Source: Promicromonospora iranensis (GTDB lineage: Bacteria > Actinomycetota > Actinomycetes > Actinomycetales > Cellulomonadaceae). Taken from it: a stretch of DNA of 64,000 nt. The stretch's first letter is position 1; every line of letters starts with the position of its first letter. The stretch covers positions 124,001-188,000 of the forward strand of contig NZ_JAJQQP010000005.1 of the NCBI RefSeq assembly GCF_028994805.1, written 5' to 3'. Both the position numbers and the translations under genes were made by a program. The notes beneath the pieces are model-generated. The model was given only the letters and a program-made list of their open reading frames with translations. It had not been told where the DNA came from and did no database searches. This document shows, one piece after another, positions 48,600-55,675 of the stretch.

Positions 48600-49613
48600 A
48601 TGGTCAACTATCGGTACCTCGGTAACAGTGGTCTCAAGATCTCGGAGATCACCTATGGCAACTGGCTCACCCACGCCTCGCAGGTGGAGAACGACGTCGC
48701 CTCGGCATGTGTCCGGGCCGCGCTCGACGCCGGCATCACCACCTTCGACACCGCTGACGCGTACGCCAACACGGCGGCGGAGCAGGTTCTCGGTGACGCG
48801 CTGAAGGGTGAGCGCCGCGAGTCCCTCGAGATCTTCACGAAGGTGTACTGGGCCACCGGCCCCAAGGGCCCCAACGACGTGGGTCTGTCCCGCAAGCACA
48901 TCATGGAGTCGATCAACGGCTCCCTGACCCGCCTCGGCACCGACTACGTCGACCTGTACCAGGCGCACCGCTACGACGTGGAGACCCCGCTCGAGGAGAC
49001 GATGCAGGCGTTCGCCGACATCGTGCGCCAGGGCAAGGCCCTCTACATCGGCGTCTCGGAGTGGACCGCCGACCAGATCCGCGAGGGTGCCGCGCTGGCC
49101 AAGCAGCTCGGCTTCCAGCTGATCTCCTCGCAGCCCCAGTACTCGATGCTGTGGCGCGTCATCGAGGACGAGGTGGTGCCAGCCTCGAAGGATGCCGGCG
49201 TCTCGCAGATCGTGTGGTCGCCCATGGCCCAGGGAGTGCTCTCGGGCAAGTACCTGCCGGGCCAGCCGGCGCCCGCGGGCTCGCGCGCCACGGACGAGAA
49301 GGGCGGCGCGCAGACGATCAGCCGCTTCATGACCGACGAGACCCTGGCCGCCGTCCAGAACCTCAAGCCGGTGGCCGCCGAGCTTGACCTGTCGATGGCG
49401 CAGCTTGCCGTCGCGTGGGTGCTGCAGAACGACAACGTGGCAGCGGCGCTCGTGGGTGCATCCCGCCCGGAGCAGGTCGCGGAGAACGTCAAGGCGTCGG
49501 GTGTGACCATCCCCGCCGAGCTGATGAAGCAGATCGACGACGCCCTCGACGGCGTCATCGAGCGGGACCCGGGCAAGACGCTGGCGAACATGCCGAAGAC
49601 CCGCCCGGTCTGA
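48600..49613 (+). CDS. Aldo/keto reductase (Kv-beta/YghZ-like)
   Basis: A 337-residue aldo-keto reductase with the TIM-barrel residues in order: MVNYRYLGNSGLKISEITYG start, catalytic Asp and Tyr in TTFDTADAYANTAAEQVLGD near 44, Lys in IFTKVYWATGPKG near 79, and His in DYVDLYQAHRYDVETPLEET near 115. The NADPH-binding SMLWRVIEDEVVPASKDAG segment and the C-terminal VAWVLQNDNVAAALVGASRP complete the fold. It belongs to the potassium-channel beta-subunit-like group that reduces toxic aldehydes and ketones such as methylglyoxal. It is a single gene with the 31-bp hairpin directly after it. Confidence 0.93.
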   Translation: MVNYRYLGNSGLKISEITYGNWLTHASQVENDVASACVRAALDAGITTFDTADAYANTAAEQVLGDALKGERRESLEIFTKVYWATGPKGPNDVGLSRKHIMESINGSLTRLGTDYVDLYQAHRYDVETPLEETMQAFADIVRQGKALYIGVSEWTADQIREGAALAKQLGFQLISSQPQYSMLWRVIEDEVVPASKDAGVSQIVWSPMAQGVLSGKYLPGQPAPAGSRATDEKGGAQTISRFMTDETLAAVQNLKPVAAELDLSMAQLAVAWVLQNDNVAAALVGASRPEQVAENVKASGVTIPAELMKQIDDALDGVIERDPGKTLANMPKTRPV

Positions 49614-49625
49614 CTCGCACCCCCG

Positions 49626-49698
49626 GGCGAGGTAGACAAGCAGCGAGGTAGTCACCAGCGGAAACCGGGTGACTACCTCGCTGCTTGTCTACCTCGCC
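49626..49698. terminator. 31-bp perfect inverted repeat between convergent genes
   Basis: Arms 49626-49656 and 49668-49698 are perfectly complementary over 31 bp with an 11-nt loop. Within each arm the unit CGAGGTAG recurs, and a further copy GTGACTACCTCG follows at 49700-49712. It lies between the aldo-keto reductase and DUF3043 genes, so it should terminate both. The arms are far longer than termination needs. Confidence 0.8.
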
Positions 49699-49725
49699 AA
49701 GTGACTACCTCGGCGAAAGGGCTGG

Positions 49726-50346
49726 TTACTCCGGGTAGTTGCCGCGCTTCTTGCTCATCGGCTTCGGCAGGCGCGAGCGGCGCAGCTGGTAGGCCCGCGT
49801 GATCGTGTACATGAGGAGACCGCGCTGCACCTCCCCGAACTTCGCGGTCAGGCGCTTCTTCAGCGACCGCCACAGGAGCCATGCGTCGATGATCGTCAGG
49901 AACAGGAACCCGTAGAGGCCGAGCATCACGACGATGCTGAGCTCCGGATACTGCGCGGTGAAGAACGTCGCGAACAGGAAGATGAAGGCGACCGGCAGGA
50001 AGAACTCGCCGAGGTTCCAGCGGGCGTCCACGAAGTCGCGCACGTACCGCCGCACCGGGCCCTTGTCCTTGGCCGGCATGTAGCGCTCGTCACCCGTCTG
50101 CATGGCCTGGTAGGCGCGCTCGCGGTCGATACGTGACTTCTCGCGCTGCGCCTTCTTCGCCGCCTTGCGGTCGTCCGGGACCAGCGGTCGCTTGTTCGCG
50201 GCCTGCGCGACGTTGCGCTTGGGCGTCGGACGCCCCTTCTTGGGGGCGCCTTCCGGCGTCGTCGCGGACGCGGACGTCACCTCGTCGGGTGAGTCGCCTA
50301 CGGGAGTCACGCCGTCGGGGGTCGGAGTCTTGCTGCGGGAGAACAC
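49726..50346 (-). CDS. DUF3043 membrane protein
   Basis: A 206-residue DUF3043 protein, a conserved actinobacterial family. A long polar, basic N-terminal region (1-100; GRPTPKRNVAQAANKRPLVP, DRKAAKKAQREKSRIDRERA) is followed by ARWNLGEFFLPVAFIFLFAT, the first membrane helix (about 112-132). A second helix follows (VVMLGLYGFLFLTIIDAWLL, about 139-158), then a basic cytoplasmic tail ending MSKKRGNYPE. Function is unknown. GTG start at 50346. It is divergent from the M20 peptidase gene, with only 56 bp between starts, an arrangement common in Micrococcales. Confidence 0.9.
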   Translation of the reverse strand: MFSRSKTPTPDGVTPVGDSPDEVTSASATTPEGAPKKGRPTPKRNVAQAANKRPLVPDDRKAAKKAQREKSRIDRERAYQAMQTGDERYMPAKDKGPVRRYVRDFVDARWNLGEFFLPVAFIFLFATFFTAQYPELSIVVMLGLYGFLFLTIIDAWLLWRSLKKRLTAKFGEVQRGLLMYTITRAYQLRRSRLPKPMSKKRGNYPE

Positions 50347-50402
50347 CTCCCCAGCCTAATGGCTCGGGACAGTTCCCTGCTGCGAGCCGTTAACGTGGGG
50401 CG

Positions 50403-51782
50403 GTGACTTCTGATACAACCGCGGCCCTCCGCGCCCGCGTCGCTGAGCTGTTCCCCGCCCTGCAGGCCGACCTCGAGGCGCTCGTGCGCATCCCGAGCGT
50501 CTCGGCCGCCGCGTTCGACCAGGCGCACGTCGCCGCGAGCGCCGCCGCCACGGAGCGGCTCCTGCGGGACGCGGGTCTGCCCGACGTCCAGATCCTGTCC
50601 GCACCGCGGCCGGACGGTACGCCGGGTGCGCCCGCCGTCGTCGCGCGCCGGCCGGCGCCCGAGGGTGCGCCGACCGTGCTCCTGTACGCGCACCACGACG
50701 TGCAGCCGCCGGGCGACGCCGCGACCTGGGACACCGACCCGTTCGAGCCCACGCAGGTGGGCGAGCGGCTCTACGGCCGGGGCGCGGCCGACGACAAGGC
50801 GGGCATCGTCGCGCACCTGGGGGCGCTGCGGGCCCTCGGCCTGCCGGACGGCGCGGACCTGCCGGTCGGCGTCACGGTCTTCCTCGAGGGTGAGGAGGAG
50901 TCGGGGTCGCCGTCGTTCCGCGCGTTCCTGGAGGCGCACCGGGACCTGCTGGCGGCCGACGTCATCGTCGTCGCCGACTCGACGAACTGGAAGGTGGGTG
51001 TCCCCGCCCTCACGACGTCGCTGCGTGGGCTGGTCGACGGCGTGGTCGAGCTGAAGGTCCTGGAGCACGCGGTGCACTCGGGCATGTTCGGCGGAGCGGT
51101 GCTGGACGCCGTGACCCTGATGTCGCGGCTGGTCGCGACGTTCCACGACGAGGCGGGTGACGTGGCGATCGAGGGCCTGGTCGCCGCTCCCGAGCCGGAG
51201 GTCGACTACGACGAGGCCGCGTTCCGCGCGGACTCCTCGCTGCTCGACGGTGTGTCGCTCGCCGGGACCGGAACGGTCTCCGGCCGGCTGTGGGCCAAGC
51301 CCGCGCTGTCCGTGATCGGCATGGACGTGACGTCGGTGGCGGAGGCGTCGAACACGATCGCGCCGAGCTGCACCGCGAAGGTCTCGCTGCGGCTCGCCCC
51401 GGGTCAGGACCCGGCGGCGGCCGACGAGGCGCTGGCCGCGCACGTCGCGAAGCACGCGCCGTTCGGCGCGCAGGTCACCTGGCGGTCCGGCGAGCAGGGC
51501 AAGCCGTTCCTCGCCCCCGGCGACACGGCGGCGATGCGCGCGGCGCGCGCCGCGTTCACCGAGGCCTGGGGTACGGCACCGGTCGACGTCGGCGTGGGCG
51601 GGTCGATCCCGTTCATCGCGGACCTGCTGGAGGTCTTCCCGGACGCCGCGATCCTCGTGACGGGGGTCGAGGACCCGGACTCGCGGGCGCACGGCGCGAA
51701 CGAGTCGGTGCACCTGGGTGAGCTGCAGAAGGTCGTCCTGGCGGAGGCCCTGCTGCTGACGCAGGTCGGCGAGGGGCTCTAG
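50403..51782 (+). CDS. M20 family dipeptidase
   Basis: A 459-residue M20-family metallopeptidase, probably a dipeptidase or peptide deacylase in the cytosol. Metal and catalytic residues appear in order: LLYAHHDVQPPGDAATWDTD near 96 (first metal His and catalytic Asp), GRGAADDKAGIVAHLGALRA near 124 (bridging Asp), FLEGEEESGSPSFRAFLEA near 161 (catalytic Glu-Glu), VIVVADSTNWK near 185 (Asp), and the dimer-interface His in LEHAVHSGMFGGAVLDA near 221. SIPFIADLLEVFPDAAILVT and AHGANESVHLGELQ near 420-435 hold the last metal His. GTG start. The last 4 bases overlap the convergent thioesterase gene. Confidence 0.92.
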   Translation: MTSDTTAALRARVAELFPALQADLEALVRIPSVSAAAFDQAHVAASAAATERLLRDAGLPDVQILSAPRPDGTPGAPAVVARRPAPEGAPTVLLYAHHDVQPPGDAATWDTDPFEPTQVGERLYGRGAADDKAGIVAHLGALRALGLPDGADLPVGVTVFLEGEEESGSPSFRAFLEAHRDLLAADVIVVADSTNWKVGVPALTTSLRGLVDGVVELKVLEHAVHSGMFGGAVLDAVTLMSRLVATFHDEAGDVAIEGLVAAPEPEVDYDEAAFRADSSLLDGVSLAGTGTVSGRLWAKPALSVIGMDVTSVAEASNTIAPSCTAKVSLRLAPGQDPAAADEALAAHVAKHAPFGAQVTWRSGEQGKPFLAPGDTAAMRAARAAFTEAWGTAPVDVGVGGSIPFIADLLEVFPDAAILVTGVEDPDSRAHGANESVHLGELQKVVLAEALLLTQVGEGL

Positions 51783-52324
51783 CTCCTGGTGGCGGGCTCG
51801 CGCGGTGCGACGTCCAGCGCGCGAGCCCAGGCCGCGACGTCCGCGGGAAGCTCGGGGGAGGGCAGGTCCTCACCCATGACGTCCCGCACGACGTCGAGCG
51901 CCGAGATCCGGTTGCCCTTGCGGTCCAGGAACCGGCTGGCCACGATGCCGCGGGCGCAGAGCTTGTCGCCGCGCGTGAACACCTGCTCCAGGTAGAACAC
52001 GCGCTCGTCCCAGCCGATGATCCGGGTGGTGATCTCGAACCGGTCGAACGGTCGCAGGGACCGGCGGTACTTCATGGTCGACGCCGCCACCACCGGAGCC
52101 CAGCCCTTCTGGCGGGCGATCGGGAACATGCCGAGGTCGGCGATCTGGTTGTTCCGGGCCACGTCCATCATCTGCAGGTACGTGCCGTTGTTGACGTGCA
52201 GGTTGGAGTCGAGGTCCAGGAGGCCGACACGCATCCGGGTGACGGACGGGTCGAGCAGCTTCTGCCCGGGGCGGGCCTTGCGCGGGAAGAGTCCGGTCCA
52301 GGTGAGCTGGAACATGCGAGCCAT
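51779..52324 (-). CDS. Acyl-CoA thioesterase-like (hot-dog fold) protein
   Basis: A 181-residue single hot-dog-fold protein of the 4HBT/YbgC type. Visible blocks are RMRVGLLDLDSNLHVNNGTY near 30-49 (the usual active-site Asp region is LDLDSNLHVNNG), the helix LQMMDVARNNQIADLGMF near 50, and the strands FEITTRIIGWDERVFYLEQV and ASRFLDRKGNRISALDVVRD. Such proteins hydrolyse acyl-CoA thioesters or act in lipid metabolism. Related actinobacterial proteins of this length are annotated acyl-CoA thioesterase or thioesterase family. Start ATG 52324. It may be cotranscribed with the DJ-1-like gene, 31 bp upstream. Confidence 0.85.
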   Translation of the reverse strand: MARMFQLTWTGLFPRKARPGQKLLDPSVTRMRVGLLDLDSNLHVNNGTYLQMMDVARNNQIADLGMFPIARQKGWAPVVAASTMKYRRSLRPFDRFEITTRIIGWDERVFYLEQVFTRGDKLCARGIVASRFLDRKGNRISALDVVRDVMGEDLPSPELPADVAAWARALDVAPREPATRS

Positions 52325-52355
52325 GCGTCGAAGGTTATACCGGGAACCGGCAGTA

Positions 52356-52964
52356 TCAGATACCTGTCGGACCGGTCGGCGGATGCTGGATCTCGTTCCG
52401 CACCGTCTGGGCGACGTCCGCCGACTCGAGCCGCTCGACCAGGTGCAGCGCCATGTCGATCCCCGACGAGACGCCCGCCGAGGTGACCACGTCGCCGTCG
52501 TCCACGAACCGCGCCTCGGTGTCCACGAGGACGCTCGGGTCCAGCTCGGCGAGCTCGTCGTAGTGGTGGTGATGCGTGGTGGCCGGCCGCCCCGCCAGCA
52601 GGCCCGCGGCCGCGAACGACAGGGCGCCCGTGCAGACGCTGGCCATGATCGGGGTCTGCTTGCGGATCTGGCGCAGCCACTCGAGGTGCCCGGCCTGGGC
52701 GAGCAGCGGCCGGGTGCCCAGGCCGCCCGGGTAGACCAGCACGTGCAGCGGACCGACGTCGTCCGCACCGTGCGCCGGCAGGATCCGCAGGCCCTTCGCG
52801 AGCCGCACCCCGGAGCCGTCCCAGGAGAACGTGCTCACCGACGGGCGCAGCTCCTGCGAGTGGGAGCCCCACTCGGCGAAGACCTCGAAGGGCCCGACGA
52901 CGTCGAGCTCCTCCGCCCCGTCGAAGACGAAGATCCCGATCCGCAGTCCACCGTTGCCGGTCAT
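52356..52964 (-). CDS. DJ-1/PfpI (GATase1-like) family protein
   Basis: A 202-residue single-domain DJ-1/PfpI protein. The N-terminus RIGIFVFDGAEELDVVGPFE (8-27) carries the conserved Glu that faces the nucleophile. The nucleophile elbow is PIMASVCTGALSFAAAGLLA near 102-121, with Cys and the preceding Val typical of isocyanide hydratase-like and GlxA-like members. TTHHHHYDELAELDP near 126 and VVTSAGVSSGIDMALHLVER near 155 (catalytic-site region) complete the fold. It lacks the AraC HTH of GlxA-type regulators. It may be an isonitrile hydratase, glyoxalase or stress protein. It follows nadA by 14 bp and so is probably cotranscribed. Confidence 0.88.
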   Translation of the reverse strand: MTGNGGLRIGIFVFDGAEELDVVGPFEVFAEWGSHSQELRPSVSTFSWDGSGVRLAKGLRILPAHGADDVGPLHVLVYPGGLGTRPLLAQAGHLEWLRQIRKQTPIMASVCTGALSFAAAGLLAGRPATTHHHHYDELAELDPSVLVDTEARFVDDGDVVTSAGVSSGIDMALHLVERLESADVAQTVRNEIQHPPTGPTGI

Positions 52965-52978
52965 GTGCTCAGTCCGTG

Positions 52979-54193
52979 TCAGATACCCGGGAGGGCCAGC
53001 ATCTGGTCGAGGGCCACGCGGGCCCAGTGGGCGTCGTCGGCGTCCACGACGATCCGGTTCACCATGCGTCCCTCCACGAGCGACTCCATCGCCCACACGA
53101 GGTGGGGCAGGTCGATGCGGTTCATGGTCGAGCAGAAGCACACCGTCGAGTCGAGGTAGTGCACGTTCTTGTCGGGGTGCGCCTTGGCGACCCTGCGCAC
53201 CAGGTTGAGCTCGGTGCCGATCGCCCACGAGGACCCGGGCTCCGCCGCGTCCAGCTGCTTGATGATGTACTCGGTCGAACCCACGTGGTCGGCCGCCGTG
53301 ACGACCTCGTGCTTGCACTCCGGGTGCACCATCACGTTGACGCCGGGGACCGCCGCGCGGATGTCGGAGACGTTCTTCTCCGAGAAGCGCCCGTGCACCG
53401 AGCAGTGGCCGCGCCACAGGATCATGCGGGCGTCCCGGAGCTCCTGGTCGGTCAGCCCGCCGTTCGGCTTGCGCGGGTCGAAGACGACGCAGTCGTCCAG
53501 CGACAGCGCCAGCTCGAGCACCGCGGTGTTGCGGCCGAGGTGCTGGTCGGGGAGGAACAGCACCTTGCCGGTGCCGTCGATACCGCCGACCTGGTCGAAC
53601 GCCCAGCGCAGCGCGACCTCGGCGTTGGACGAGGTGCACACGGTGCCCCCGTGCCGCCCGGTGAACGCCTTGATCGCGGCCGAGGAGTTCATGTACGTGA
53701 CGGGGATCGTGGAATCCGCGACACCGACGTCCTGCAGCACCGCCCAGGCCTCCTCGACCTGGCCGATCGCCGCCATGTCCGCCATGGAGCAGCCGGCCGC
53801 GAGGTCCGGCAGCACCACCTGCTGCTGGTCGGAGGTGAGGATGTCCGCGCTCTCGGCCATGAAGTGCACGCCGCAGAACAGGATGAACTCGGCCTCGGGG
53901 CGGGCGGCAGCCTCGCGCGCGAGCTTGAAGGAGTCGCCGGTGATGTCGGCGAAGTCGATGACCTCGTCGCGCTGGTAGTGGTGCCCGAGCACGAACGCCC
54001 GGCTGCCCAGCGCGGCCCGAGCGGCTCGGGCCCGTTCCACGAGGTTCGGGTCGCTCGGCGCGGGCAGCTCGCCCGTACACTCCACGCCGCGCTCGGAGGC
54101 CAGGTCACGGCCCTGGCCGAGCAGCAGCAGGGGGGAGGGGGCGGGCTCGGAGAAGCCCGGTTGTTCAGCCAGCAGGGTGCTCACAGTCACCAT
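52979..54193 (-). CDS. nadA: Quinolinate synthase
   Basis: A 404-residue NadA that condenses iminoaspartate and dihydroxyacetone phosphate to quinolinate for NAD synthesis, using a [4Fe-4S] cluster. Conserved segments in order: FVLGHHYQRDEVIDFADITG near 67, FILFCGVHFMAESADILTSD near 102 (first cluster Cys), VTYMNSSAAIKAFTGRHGG near 165, GHCSVHGRFSEKNVSDIRA near 264, VMVHPECKHEV near 289 (second Cys), GSTEYIIKQL near 307 and HYLDSTVCFCSTMNRIDLPH near 353 (third Cys). NadB and NadC are not in the window. The start is uncertain (ATG 54193 or a GTG further in). Confidence 0.94.
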   Translation of the reverse strand: MVTVSTLLAEQPGFSEPAPSPLLLLGQGRDLASERGVECTGELPAPSDPNLVERARAARAALGSRAFVLGHHYQRDEVIDFADITGDSFKLAREAAARPEAEFILFCGVHFMAESADILTSDQQQVVLPDLAAGCSMADMAAIGQVEEAWAVLQDVGVADSTIPVTYMNSSAAIKAFTGRHGGTVCTSSNAEVALRWAFDQVGGIDGTGKVLFLPDQHLGRNTAVLELALSLDDCVVFDPRKPNGGLTDQELRDARMILWRGHCSVHGRFSEKNVSDIRAAVPGVNVMVHPECKHEVVTAADHVGSTEYIIKQLDAAEPGSSWAIGTELNLVRRVAKAHPDKNVHYLDSTVCFCSTMNRIDLPHLVWAMESLVEGRMVNRIVVDADDAHWARVALDQMLALPGI

Positions 54194-54234
54194 GATGACA
54201 CGCGGTGGTGACACGCAGACAAGAGGGTGTCACG

Positions 54235-54834
54235 ATGCGTCCCGTGCACGTGCTGCTGCTTGCCGAGACCCTGCCCGACGCCGAGCGACTCGCCTCCGCG
54301 TGGCGCGCCGCCGCGCCCCACGCCACCACCGAGGCCCGCGAGGTGCGGGTTCCCGGCTCCTCCGGGACCTCCGACGGAGGGTCGGGCGACGGCGGCGCAC
54401 CCGCCGCTCCCGGCCACCTGGCGGGGCCGGCCGGCGGGGGCGTGCTGCTGGCGGGAACCGCGATCCCCGTGGGCCGCCCGGCCGCCGTCGGGCCGCAGGA
54501 CGTGGGCCCCGCCCACCCGGGACCCACCGCGCCCGGCCCCGCGCCGTCCGCCCTGCCCCGCGGGGAGGGCGTAGCGCTCGCGGAGGCGGCAGCGGGGGCC
54601 GACGTCGTCGTGGCGTACGTCACGCGGCTCGACGGCGACCGGCTGCACCGCGGGGTGGTCGTCGAGGCGGCCGCTGCCGCGGCACCGCACGCCGTTCCCG
54701 TCGTCGTGGTCACGGAGCGCAGCGAGGTGAGCAGGCGCGAGTGGTCCACGGCAGGGCTCAGCGGGGTGCACGAGGCGGCAGACGGCGACGTCGCCCGCGT
54801 GGCCCGGACGTGGACACCGGGCTGGGCGCACTGA
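54235..54834 (+). CDS. Glycerate kinase-like protein, probably degenerate
   Basis: A 199-residue Ala/Gly/Pro-rich protein. The start MRPVHVLLLAETLPDAERLA and the end (ADVVVAYVTRLDGDRLHRGV, VPVVVVTERSEVSRREWSTA, GLSGVHEAADGDVARVA) resemble N- and C-terminal pieces of GK1-type glycerate kinases, which are about 370 residues. The middle third (about 40-110) is low complexity. It is too short for a working kinase, so it is either a degenerate paralogue or a distinct small family; I cannot decide from sequence alone. ATG at 54235 has GAGGGTG upstream. It is divergent from nadA with a 41-bp gap. Confidence 0.5.
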   Translation: MRPVHVLLLAETLPDAERLASAWRAAAPHATTEAREVRVPGSSGTSDGGSGDGGAPAAPGHLAGPAGGGVLLAGTAIPVGRPAAVGPQDVGPAHPGPTAPGPAPSALPRGEGVALAEAAAGADVVVAYVTRLDGDRLHRGVVVEAAAAAAPHAVPVVVVTERSEVSRREWSTAGLSGVHEAADGDVARVARTWTPGWAH

Positions 54835-54976
54835 GCACGGACGGGTGATGGGTCCGGCCGGTCCGTGGGCGTACGATCGTCAGAACAGGCCGGCGACGGG
54901 AACAGACGGACGGCCCGATGGGTTGGCACCGCTGAGACATCGACTACCGGTATGTCGAACACGATCGGGAGATGAC

Positions 54977-55330
54977 ATGACCGACACGACCACGGACATC
55001 GGAACCCACGGCGTCAACGTCACTGACGTCGCCGCGGGCAAGGTCCGTAGCCTGCTCGAGCAGGAGGGCCGCGACGACCTGCGCCTCCGCGTCGCGGTGC
55101 AGCCGGGTGGCTGTTCCGGGCTGATCTACCAGCTGTACTTCGACGAGCGTGTGCTCGACGGGGACGCGCTGCGCGACTACGACGGCGTCGAGGTCGTCGT
55201 GGACAAGATGAGCGTGCCGTACCTCGAGGGCGCGACGATCGACTTCAAGGACACCATCGAGCAGCAGGGCTTCACGATCGACAACCCGAACGCAGGCAGC
55301 GCGTGTGCCTGTGGCGGGTCGTTCTCCTGA
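54977..55330 (+). CDS. erpA: A-type iron-sulfur cluster insertion protein
   Basis: A 117-residue HesB/IscA/ErpA family carrier that delivers Fe-S clusters to apoproteins. The signature is complete: NVTDVAAGKVRSLLEQEGRD near 14, LRVAVQPGGCSGLIYQLYFD near 38 (first Cys), VVVDKMSVPYLEGATIDFKD near 74, and the C-terminal pair in AGSACACGGSFS (two Cys). Likely clients nearby are NadA (also a [4Fe-4S] enzyme) and LipA. The ATG at 54977 follows GGGAGATGAC. It is followed by a strong hairpin. Confidence 0.94.
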   Translation: MTDTTTDIGTHGVNVTDVAAGKVRSLLEQEGRDDLRLRVAVQPGGCSGLIYQLYFDERVLDGDALRDYDGVEVVVDKMSVPYLEGATIDFKDTIEQQGFTIDNPNAGSACACGGSFS

Positions 55331-55349
55331 TCTGAGCTCTGCGTCGACA

Positions 55350-55377
55350 AGACGTTGCACGACAGACGTTGCACGAC
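55350..55377. repeat. 14-bp tandem repeat after erpA
   Basis: AGACGTTGCACGAC occurs twice in direct tandem (55350-55363, 55364-55377), immediately before the terminator hairpin at 55377. Its role, if any, is unknown. Confidence 0.8.
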
Positions 55378-55413
55378 GGCGGGCCGGTCACCTACGCGGT
55401 GACCGGCCCGCCG
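55377..55413. terminator. 16-bp perfect hairpin between erpA and tusA-like genes
   Basis: Arms 55377-55392 and 55398-55413 are perfectly complementary over 16 bp with a 5-nt loop (TACGC), between the convergent erpA and TusA-like genes. Confidence 0.8.
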
Positions 55414-55441
55414 CTCGTTCCGCGTCGAACGAGGCTCCGGG

Positions 55442-55675
55442 TCAGGCGAGGCGGACGGTGACGGCCCAGCCGTCCCGGTCGCCGGTGTGCTCGACGGTCG
55501 AGACGTGCTCGTGGCCGCGCATGCGGCACCACGCGGGCACGTCGAGCTTCGCGGCCGGATCGGTCGACAGCACGGTCAGCTCGGTGCCGGCGGGCAGCCC
55601 TTTCGCGGCGGCCGCGAGCCGGATCACGGGCAGCGGGCAGTGCAGCCCTCTGGCATCCACCAGCGTGCCGGACAT
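55442..55675 (-). CDS. TusA/SirA-type sulfur carrier
   Basis: A 77-residue TusA-family sulfur carrier. The key motif is DARGLHCPLPVIRLAAAAKG near residue 7, with the sulfur-accepting cysteine in CPxP. The rest has the beta-alpha-beta layout (LTVLSTDPAAKLDVPAWCRM, HVSTVEHTGDRDGWAVTVRL) and a second Cys near 50. TusA relays persulfide sulfur from a cysteine desulfurase, for tRNA thiolation or other pathways. Its start touches the stop of the upstream cysteine-desulfurase-like gene, so the two are translationally coupled and probably work together. Confidence 0.9.
   Translation of the reverse strand: MSGTLVDARGLHCPLPVIRLAAAAKGLPAGTELTVLSTDPAAKLDVPAWCRMRGHEHVSTVEHTGDRDGWAVTVRLA

Noticed and set aside
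49626-49698. 31-bp inverted repeat as an insertion-sequence end, attachment site or integron element
   Set aside because: No transposase, integrase or target duplication is nearby, and it sits exactly between two convergent housekeeping-type genes, so a terminator is more likely.
52356-52964. GlxA-type transcriptional regulator
   Set aside because: The DJ-1/PfpI domain is not followed by an AraC helix-turn-helix; the protein ends after 202 residues.
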